From assembly GCF_035994945.1 (NCBI RefSeq), contig NZ_CP108677.1:2356001-2420000 (forward strand): DNA of 64,000 nt. The letters are read 5' to 3'. The number at the start of each line of letters is the position of its first letter. The stretch's first letter is position 1. A program made the translations under genes and the position numbers. This DNA is from Streptomyces sp. NBC_01216 (GTDB lineage Bacteria; Actinomycetota; Actinomycetes; Streptomycetales; Streptomycetaceae). Below are positions 58,760-64,000 of the stretch, piece by piece. The notes beneath the pieces are model-generated. The model had not been told where the DNA came from, did no database searches, and saw only the letters and a list, made by a program, of their open reading frames with translations.

Positions 58760-58839
58760 CTCGGCCGCCTCCTCGATCCGTCATGCCCGCGTCGGCGGAC
58801 AACAGATGGAGGATAGCCACCGGTTCGTGCCCGGTGTGG

Positions 58840-59334
58840 TCAGGTCGCGTCGGAGTCGTACGGGACGCGCTCGGCGCGGGCCGGCGCCTCCCGCTTCTTC
58901 AGCAGGTCGGGCGTGCCTCCGCCACTCTCGGCCCCGGCGGTGCCGCCGACGGCCGCCGGAACGGACGACGCGGCGGTCTCGTGCGCCGGCGCGGAGGGCA
59001 CCGTCTCGCGGCCGTGGACCGCGTCGGCGACCTCGTTCATCTCCTTCTTGAGGTCGAAGCTGCTGCGCAGCTCCTTGAGCTCCTTGAAGTCCTCGTTGCC
59101 TTCGAGCTGCTTGCGCAGGAAGGTCTTCGGGTTGAGGTCCTCGAACTCGAAGTCCTTGAACTCCGGTCCCAGCTCCGTGCGGATGTCCTGCTTCGCGCCC
59201 TCGGAGAACTCACGGATCCTGCGGATGAAGCGCGAGACGTCCTGGATGACCTTCGGCAGCTTGTCCGGGCCGAAGATGAGGACGGCGAGGACCACGAGCG
59301 TCACGAGCTCGAGTATGCCGACGTCGTTGAACAC
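58840..59334 (-). CDS. tatB: Sec-independent translocase subunit TatB
   Basis: A 164-residue TatB: an N-terminal short transmembrane helix with the TatA/B signature (MFNDVGILELVTLVVLAVLI then FGPDKLPKVIQDVSRFIRRI), an amphipathic helix, and a long charged, partly disordered cytoplasmic tail. TatB pairs with TatC to bind twin-arginine signal peptides. The GTG at 59334 follows GAGGAG. It lies 91 bp downstream of htrA on the same strand; tatA and tatC are not in the window, as usual for actinobacteria, where tatB is separate and next to htrA. Confidence 0.94.
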   Translation of the reverse strand: MFNDVGILELVTLVVLAVLIFGPDKLPKVIQDVSRFIRRIREFSEGAKQDIRTELGPEFKDFEFEDLNPKTFLRKQLEGNEDFKELKELRSSFDLKKEMNEVADAVHGRETVPSAPAHETAASSVPAAVGGTAGAESGGGTPDLLKKREAPARAERVPYDSDAT

Positions 59335-59425
59335 CTTGCTGCTCCTCACACCGGGTCCGGGGCCCGCTCCACGGTACCCGCCGAAACCGCCGGGCGGGTA
59401 CCTCGCGGTGTCCCCACTGTGGCGC

Positions 59426-61132
59426 TCAGGCGCCCTCCGAGGAACCGAGCGTCAAGGTCTTGGCCTGCTCTTTGCCCGCGCGCGTCACGGTCAGCTCCAG
59501 CCGGTCGCCCGGCCGGTGGGCGCGGATCTTCACGATCAGCTCCTCGCCGTTGTGGACCCGTTGGCCGTCGACCTTGGTGATCACGTCGCCGGGACGGATG
59601 CCCGCCTTGGCGGCCGGTCCGCCGGGGGTGACCGAGGCGGAGCCGTCCCTGCCCTTGTCACCGACGCGGGCGCCGTCGCCGCTGAACTGCATGTCGAGGC
59701 TCACCCCGATGACGGGGTGGGTCGCCTTGCCGGTGTTGATGAGTTCCTCGGCGACGCGCTTGCCCTGGTTGATCGGGATGGCGAAACCGAGACCGATGGA
59801 GCCGGGCTGGCCGCCGCCCGACCCGGCCGAACCGCTGTCGGCAGCGCGGATGGCGCTGTTGATGCCGATGACCCGGGCCTGGGAGTCGACCAGCGGTCCG
59901 CCCGAGTTGCCGGGGTTTATCGGGGCGTCCGTCTGGAGGGCGTCGACGTAGCTGACGTCGCTGCCGTCGCCCTTCTCACCGCCGGCCGTGATGGGTCGCT
60001 CCTTGGCGCTGATGATGCCGGAGGTGACGGTGTTCTGGAGGTCGAAGGGGGCTCCGATGGCGACCACCGGGTCCCCGACCCGCACGTCGTCGGAGTTCCC
60101 GAGCGGCAGCGGCTTGAGGCGCGAGACGCCGGTGACCTGGACGACGGCGAGGTCGTATCCGGTGTCCCGGCCGATGAGCTTCGCGGCGGCGGTCTCGCCG
60201 CCGCTGAAGGTGACCGTGATGTCCCCGGAGGAGGCGGCCGAGTCGACCACGTGGTTGTTCGTCAGGATGTGGCCCCGGGTGTCCAGGACGAAGCCGGTGC
60301 CGGTGCCGGAGGAACCGCCGCCGCTGACGTGGATCGTGACGACGCTGGGCAGGGCGCTGGCGGCGATCCCGGCGACGCTGTCGGGGGCGCGGCCGGTGTT
60401 CCCGGCGTCGGCCTGCGGCAGCTCGATCGTGGTGAGGCCGCCGTTGCGCTCGACGTAGGCGCCGACCGCGCCACCGAGGACACCGGTGACGAGGGCGAAG
60501 GCCAGGGCGCCGGCGAGCGCCAGCCCGCGCCGGGACCCGCGCGGGGTCCGGGAGCGCTCGGCGGCGCGGCCGGCCGGGGCGGCGGCGTGCACGGTCCACG
60601 GGTCGTACTGCGTCCAGGGGGCCGGCGGCGTGTACGGCCCGGTGTCCGGTACGGGGCCGTGCGGCGGGGCCGGGGGCTGCTGCCGGGTGTCCTGGAGTAC
60701 GGACGGCGGACCGGGGGTGCCGGGCGCGGCGGGGTGCTGTACCGGCGGGGCGGGCGCCCAGGGGCCGGGGCCGCCGTAGGGCGGGGTCCGGTACTCGTCG
60801 GGTTCGTGCAGGGACCGCGCCGGGCCCGGGTACGCGTCGGGCGGGGGCGGTGAGGTGCCCGGTCCCGGCGGGGTGACGGGCAGCTCGGCCGTCTCCGCGG
60901 CGTCGGTGGCCGGGGCCGCCCCATGGGGCACGGCGTCCCTGGTGGCCGCGGGTGCGGTGGCCGACTCCGTCGGCGGGGTGCTCACCGCCGCGGGCGCGGC
61001 GAGGGTGAAGTCCCCCTCGCCGTCGGCCGGGCCGGGGGACGCGTCCGGTGCGGCCGGCCCGGCCGCCCCCGGGGGGCTCGCAGGCCGGCTCCACCACATG
61101 GGCTTCCGGCCGGTGGACTTCCCGTCGTTCAT
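59426..61132 (-). CDS. htrA: HtrA/DegP-like membrane-anchored serine protease with PDZ domain
   Basis: A 568-residue protease. Residues 1-205 are a cytosolic Pro/Ala-rich disordered region. A transmembrane helix follows (about 207-230). The trypsin-like domain has the complete triad: His294 (LTNNHVV), Asp327 (TGYDLAVV) and Ser410 (NPGNSGGPL). A C-terminal PDZ domain is at about 465-560 (GGPAAKAGIRPGDVI). It acts outside the membrane in protein quality control and, in mycobacteria, in envelope-stress signalling. The ATG at 61132 has GGGGAG upstream. It is 75 bp downstream of the anti-sigma gene, consistent with a sigE-rseA-htrA operon. Confidence 0.93.
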   Translation of the reverse strand: MNDGKSTGRKPMWWSRPASPPGAAGPAAPDASPGPADGEGDFTLAAPAAVSTPPTESATAPAATRDAVPHGAAPATDAAETAELPVTPPGPGTSPPPPDAYPGPARSLHEPDEYRTPPYGGPGPWAPAPPVQHPAAPGTPGPPSVLQDTRQQPPAPPHGPVPDTGPYTPPAPWTQYDPWTVHAAAPAGRAAERSRTPRGSRRGLALAGALAFALVTGVLGGAVGAYVERNGGLTTIELPQADAGNTGRAPDSVAGIAASALPSVVTIHVSGGGSSGTGTGFVLDTRGHILTNNHVVDSAASSGDITVTFSGGETAAAKLIGRDTGYDLAVVQVTGVSRLKPLPLGNSDDVRVGDPVVAIGAPFDLQNTVTSGIISAKERPITAGGEKGDGSDVSYVDALQTDAPINPGNSGGPLVDSQARVIGINSAIRAADSGSAGSGGGQPGSIGLGFAIPINQGKRVAEELINTGKATHPVIGVSLDMQFSGDGARVGDKGRDGSASVTPGGPAAKAGIRPGDVITKVDGQRVHNGEELIVKIRAHRPGDRLELTVTRAGKEQAKTLTLGSSEGA

Positions 61133-61207
61133 GCTCTCCCCGCCACAGCTGACCTGTCCGCGCCCCTGGGTCGGGCGCCCCTTCCCAGGATTCAACCAGG
61201 TCCGGGG

Positions 61208-62191
61208 TCAGCGGTGTGCGGCGAGCGGGGTCGCCGGCGGGCTCGGGGGCGCGAGCGTGGTCGGGGCGGGGGTGGACGGCGTCCCGCTCGACTGTCCGGT
61301 TCCGGGCCCGAAGGACAGCCGGAGCGTCGTCCCCGTGGGCCGTATGAACGGGGAGAGTTCCGTCAGCGACTGGGTGGCCGGAACGGGACGCTGGGGGGAC
61401 ACGGCGGGCGGTCCGGACGGGAGCGCCAGGGCTCCCGGGACCAGCGGACCCGTGACGACGGTGCCGGGCGTCGTGGTCACCACGCCCGCCGTCGCGAGCG
61501 TCGAGGGGCCGGAGCGCTCGCCGGAGCGCTCACCCCACCGCGCGCCGCGCCCGGTGGGCGTTCCCACGTTCGTCGCGGTGCCGGTGCCGGCGGGCGTGCC
61601 GGTGCCGCCGGTGGCCGCGGAGCGGAGCGGGGTCACGTTGTTTCCCGTGCCGTCGCCGCGCGCGCCCGCGTTCACGGCCGCCTCCAGCGGGAGGGCTCCG
61701 CCGAGGGCGATGGCGGCGAAGGAGACCGCGCTGGCCGCGGCGAAGGCGAAGCGCCGCCCCCGCCAGGGAGACCGGTCGTGTTCGGGCCGCCCGCCCACCG
61801 GGTGGATGCGGAATCCGGACTGCGGGGAGACGGGCGAGGCCGTGGCGAAGCCGTCGGACTTCACCGCGCCGATGCCGCCGCCGAGGTCGAAGAGGCCGTC
61901 GAAGGGGCCCCCACGGCCGCCGCCGTCACCCCCTGGGTCGCCAGGGCCCCCGGGCAGCCCCTGGAGCCGGGCCAGGAGCCCCTCCGAGGGAGGAGGGGGC
62001 GCGGTGGAGGCGAAGACGTTCTTCAGGGTGCGCTGGGCGTCGGCCTCCGCCTTGCACCTGGCGCAGGTCGCGAGGTGGGCGAGGACCCGTTCGCGGGCGT
62101 CGTGACCCAGCTCGCCGTCCACCAGGGCGGCGAGGCGGTCCCCGAGGTGGTGTTCCGCGGGGGTCGGGCCGGCGGGACTGGTGCCGCTCAC
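61208..62191 (-). CDS. zinc-containing anti-sigma factor (RseA-like)
   Basis: A 327-residue anti-sigma factor. The N-terminal zinc anti-sigma domain has the HxxxCxxC motif in [13 protein letters not shown] (about 37-49). A transmembrane helix is at about 150-172 ([20 protein letters not shown]). The remaining extracytoplasmic part is disordered, rich in Thr, Gly and Pro. It should hold the SigE-type sigma factor at the membrane until a signal releases it, by oxidation or proteolysis. The GTG at 62191 overlaps the sigma stop (GTGA), with GGGAGG upstream; tight coupling of sigma and anti-sigma supports the call. Confidence 0.9.
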   Translation of the reverse strand: MSGTSPAGPTPAEHHLGDRLAALVDGELGHDARERVLAHLATCARCKAEADAQRTLKNVFASTAPPPPSEGLLARLQGLPGGPGDPGGDGGGRGGPFDGLFDLGGGIGAVKSDGFATASPVSPQSGFRIHPVGGRPEHDRSPWRGRRFAFAAASAVSFAAIALGGALPLEAAVNAGARGDGTGNNVTPLRSAATGGTGTPAGTGTATNVGTPTGRGARWGERSGERSGPSTLATAGVVTTTPGTVVTGPLVPGALALPSGPPAVSPQRPVPATQSLTELSPFIRPTGTTLRLSFGPGTGQSSGTPSTPAPTTLAPPSPPATPLAAHR

Positions 62192-62946
62192 GCCGTACCT
62201 CCCTCCCATCCGACGGCCGCCAGCGCGCGCTCCGCCCGCGCCTCGGGCGAACGGTGCTTCAGCGCCTTGCGCAGGTGCGAACGTCCTCGGTGGATGCGGC
62301 TGCGGACGGTGCCGAGCTTCACGCCGAGCGTCGCGGCGATTTCCTCGTACGAGAGTCCCTCGATGTCACAGAGCACGACGGCGGCCCGGAACTCGGGCGC
62401 GAGGGTGTCGAGGGCCTGCTGGACGTCGGCGTCGAAGTGGGTGTCGTTGAACACCTGCTGCGGCGAGGGCTCGCGGCTGGGCAGCCGCTCGGCCGCGTCG
62501 TCGCCGAGCGCGTCGAACCGGATCCGCTGCTTGCGGCGGACCATGTCCAGGAAGAGGTTGGTGGTGATGCGGTGCAGCCAGCCCTCGAAGGTGCCGGGTG
62601 TGTAGGTCGACAGCGAGCGGAAGACGCGGACGAAGACCTCCTGGGTGAGGTCCTCGGCGTCGTGCTGGTTGCCGGTCAGCCGGTAGGCGAGGCGGTACAC
62701 CCGGGCGCTGTGCGTGCTGACGATCTCCTCCCAGGTGGGCGGAGTCCACGCCTGCGATTCCGCATCCGATGCGAAGGTCGCCGTGGCGGGTGCGGTGTCG
62801 GTGGTGTGGAAACGGTCAGCGGTGTCGGTCACGGATTTCGGCTCACCCGCCGACCTGAGAAGACGCCGAAGCACTCCTCCCCGATCCACAGGCGCAGCCG
62901 CACCTCCCCTGTCGGCTCTGGTGGTGTCCAGTGGAGCCCCTACCAT
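62188..62946 (-). CDS. sigE: ECF RNA polymerase sigma factor (mycobacterial SigE type)
   Basis: A 252-residue ECF sigma factor. Region 2 is clear: [20 protein letters not shown] then [20 protein letters not shown] and [17 protein letters not shown]. Region 4 is [20 protein letters not shown] then [20 protein letters not shown]. The first about 70 residues are a disordered extension. By gene order (anti-sigma, HtrA and TatB downstream, methyltransferase upstream) it corresponds to M. tuberculosis SigE, not to the S. coelicolor protein of that name in the cell-wall CseB/C system. The ATG at 62946 is preferred with GAGGTGG upstream; a GTG two codons earlier is open. Confidence 0.93.
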   Translation of the reverse strand: MVGAPLDTTRADRGGAAAPVDRGGVLRRLLRSAGEPKSVTDTADRFHTTDTAPATATFASDAESQAWTPPTWEEIVSTHSARVYRLAYRLTGNQHDAEDLTQEVFVRVFRSLSTYTPGTFEGWLHRITTNLFLDMVRRKQRIRFDALGDDAAERLPSREPSPQQVFNDTHFDADVQQALDTLAPEFRAAVVLCDIEGLSYEEIAATLGVKLGTVRSRIHRGRSHLRKALKHRSPEARAERALAAVGWEGGTA

Positions 62947-63087
62947 AGCCACCTCGCCCGTTAGCTCCGGATAAGAATCTTTACGCGAATTTGGGGCCGG
63001 CCCACCCGTCGTCGCGTGTCGCCCCGCACCCCTTCTGAACGCCCGGTCCCATCTGCGGGTTCCCGTGCGCAGCGGATACAGTCACCG

Positions 63088-63753
63088 TTGCGCCAACTAT
63101 GGGGACAGGAGAGGGCCATTACCGCCAACCGGCAGACGAGCTGGGCGTTCGCCGACGCCTTTGTCGCCGAGGACGAAGCGCTGCGCTGGGCCAGGGACCG
63201 GGCCCGGGACGCGGGGTTGCCCTCGGTGGCACCGGGCACCGGCGCCGCACTGCGCCTGTTGGCCGCCACGGCGGACGCGAAGGCGGTGGCGGAGATCGGT
63301 ACCGGCACCGGCGTGTCCGGCATCTATCTGCTGTACGGGATGCGGCCGGACGGGGTCCTGACCACCGTGGACCTGGAACCGGAGCGCCAGCAGTTCGCGA
63401 AGACGGCCTTCCGCGCCGCGGGTTTCGCCGGGAACCGGGCGCGTTTCATCCCCGGCCGGGCCTTGGACGTCCTGCCGCGGCTCGCGGACGGCGGATACGA
63501 CCTCGTCTTCTGCGACGGTGATCCGCTGGAGTCCCTGGACTACCTCGCTGAATCGTTGCGTCTGCTGCGACCGGGAGGGCTGGTCTGCTTCGAGGGCGTC
63601 TTCGCGGACGGCCGCACGGTCGACTCGGCGGCACAGCCCTCGGAGGTGCTGCGGACACGCGAGCTGCTGCGGACGGTACGGGAGAGCCAGGAGCTGCTTC
63701 CGTCACTGCTGCCGGTGGGCGACGGCCTGCTGTGCGCGGTGCGCCGGGGCTGA
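63088..63753 (+). CDS. class I O-methyltransferase
   Basis: A SAM-dependent O-methyltransferase of the CCoAMT-like group: NRQTSWAFADAFVAEDEALR near the start, SAM motif VAEIGTGTGVSGIYLL, TTVDLEPERQQFAK, YDLVFCDGDPLESLDY and LRLLRPGGLVCFEGVF. The same gene lies divergently next to sigE in M. tuberculosis (Rv1220c). The start is unclear: the best ribosome binding site (AGGAGAGGG) precedes an ATT at 63118, just before the conserved ITANRQTSW. The nearest usual codons are TTG at 63088 (used here, 221 residues) and GTG at 63016, neither with a ribosome binding site. A TACAGT -10 at 63076 would make the TTG message leaderless. Confidence 0.85.
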   Translation: MRQLWGQERAITANRQTSWAFADAFVAEDEALRWARDRARDAGLPSVAPGTGAALRLLAATADAKAVAEIGTGTGVSGIYLLYGMRPDGVLTTVDLEPERQQFAKTAFRAAGFAGNRARFIPGRALDVLPRLADGGYDLVFCDGDPLESLDYLAESLRLLRPGGLVCFEGVFADGRTVDSAAQPSEVLRTRELLRTVRESQELLPSLLPVGDGLLCAVRRG

Positions 63754-63799
63754 CGGCGCCCGCCCTTGCCCGCGCGGGACCCCGCCGGGGCCGAGGACA

Positions 63800-63839
63800 C
63801 CTCTGCCCCGGCACGGAGTGCACCGTGCCGGGGCAGAGG
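63800..63839. terminator. bidirectional terminator between convergent genes
   Basis: A perfect 17-bp stem (63800-63816 with 63823-63839) with a 6-nt loop, between the methyltransferase (+) and the DUF3117 gene (-), 20 nt from the latter. Confidence 0.82.
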
Positions 63840-63859
63840 CGGAAAACCGGATGGTCGTG

Positions 63860-64000
63860 TCAGCCGACTACCTGCTTCAGGGCGTCGCCGAGGGCTTGGG
63901 CCTCGTCCGGGGTCAGCTCGACGACAAGCCGACCGCCGCCTTCGAGCGGAACGCGCATGACAATGCCCCGCCCCTCCTTGGTCACCTCGAGCGGGCCGTC
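63860..64000 (-). CDS. DUF3117 protein, cut by the window end
   Basis: The last 46 codons of a small minus-strand gene: DGPLEVTKEGRGIVMRVPLE, GGGRLVVELTPDEAQALG and DALKQVVG. This is the conserved C-terminal part of DUF3117, an actinobacterial protein of about 55-60 residues; only the first few residues (usually MAAMKPRTG) lie beyond the window. Function unknown. It ends at a strong terminator shared with the convergent methyltransferase. Confidence 0.85.
   Translation of the reverse strand, partial: DGPLEVTKEGRGIVMRVPLEGGGRLVVELTPDEAQALGDALKQVVG

Noticed and set aside
1..64000. tRNA, rRNA, CRISPR arrays, insertion sequences, prophage or attachment sites
   Set aside because: None could be recognised; no cloverleaf-like tRNA ends, transposase motifs, spaced short repeats or integrase motifs were seen.

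Overview
The window is a stretch of a Streptomyces (or very closely related actinomycete) chromosome. The DNA is strongly GC-rich with G/C at almost every third codon position, many genes start with GTG, and the gene families are typical of the group: WblC/WhiB7, mycoredoxin, AdnA/AdnB, MoeZ, DUF3107, DUF3117, DUF3152, and an ECF sigma/anti-sigma/HtrA/TatB run. The content is core chromosome. I see no insertion sequence, prophage, CRISPR array, rRNA or tRNA, and no polyketide or peptide synthetase genes.

Region 1 (1-10.4 kb): a Zincin_2-like protein and a NUDIX hydrolase; a minus-strand run of two AIM24 proteins and a TerD-AIM24 fusion; a YgjP-like metallopeptidase; a ThiF-like protein and an ABC1 kinase; then the antibiotic-stress regulator wblC. 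wblC has a WhiB7-type promoter, a roughly 660-nt leader holding a 124-codon ORF with a strong ribosome binding site, and an intrinsic terminator hairpin.

Region 2 (10.4-24 kb): a genome-maintenance and redox block of uvrD2, mycoredoxin, nudC, an M20 dipeptidase, the adnA/adnB helicase-nuclease pair and an alkyltransferase-like protein. About 1 kb of broken genes (13.0-13.93 kb) separates the mycoredoxin gene from nudC: a twice-frameshifted XRE regulator, the 3' end of a methyltransferase, and the 3' end of a second mycoredoxin.

Region 3 (24-39 kb): an 892-residue membrane protein joining a degenerate kinase-like domain to a flippase-like domain, two tandem exported tripeptidyl-peptidase-like lipoproteins, moeZ, and a compact minus-strand cluster. 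That cluster encodes a PelF-like glycosyltransferase, a polytopic membrane protein, a sugar-nucleotide epimerase and a spherulin-4 (GH135-like) protein, and resembles a minimal galactosaminan-type polysaccharide locus. A DUF3152 protein and an alpha/beta hydrolase follow.

Region 4 (39-49.7 kb): small conserved proteins, a TetR regulator, a MiaE-like ferritin-fold protein, a DEAD-box RNA helicase with a tandemly repeated basic tail and an apparent CTG start, a NYN-domain protein, a MarC-family protein and a PHP phosphoesterase.

Region 5 (49.7-64 kb): an MFS transporter, a SUFU-domain protein, a CorA transporter with a possible leader ORF, a lipoprotein, a soluble MgtE-N/CBS protein, DUF1003, Mrp, tatB, htrA, anti-sigma, sigE, an O-methyltransferase and a DUF3117 gene cut by the window end. 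The last part follows the gene order around sigE in Mycobacterium tuberculosis (Rv1220c-Rv1224, with mrp nearby), so it is an old envelope-stress and secretion block. All assignments rest on reading motifs by eye; no database search was run.
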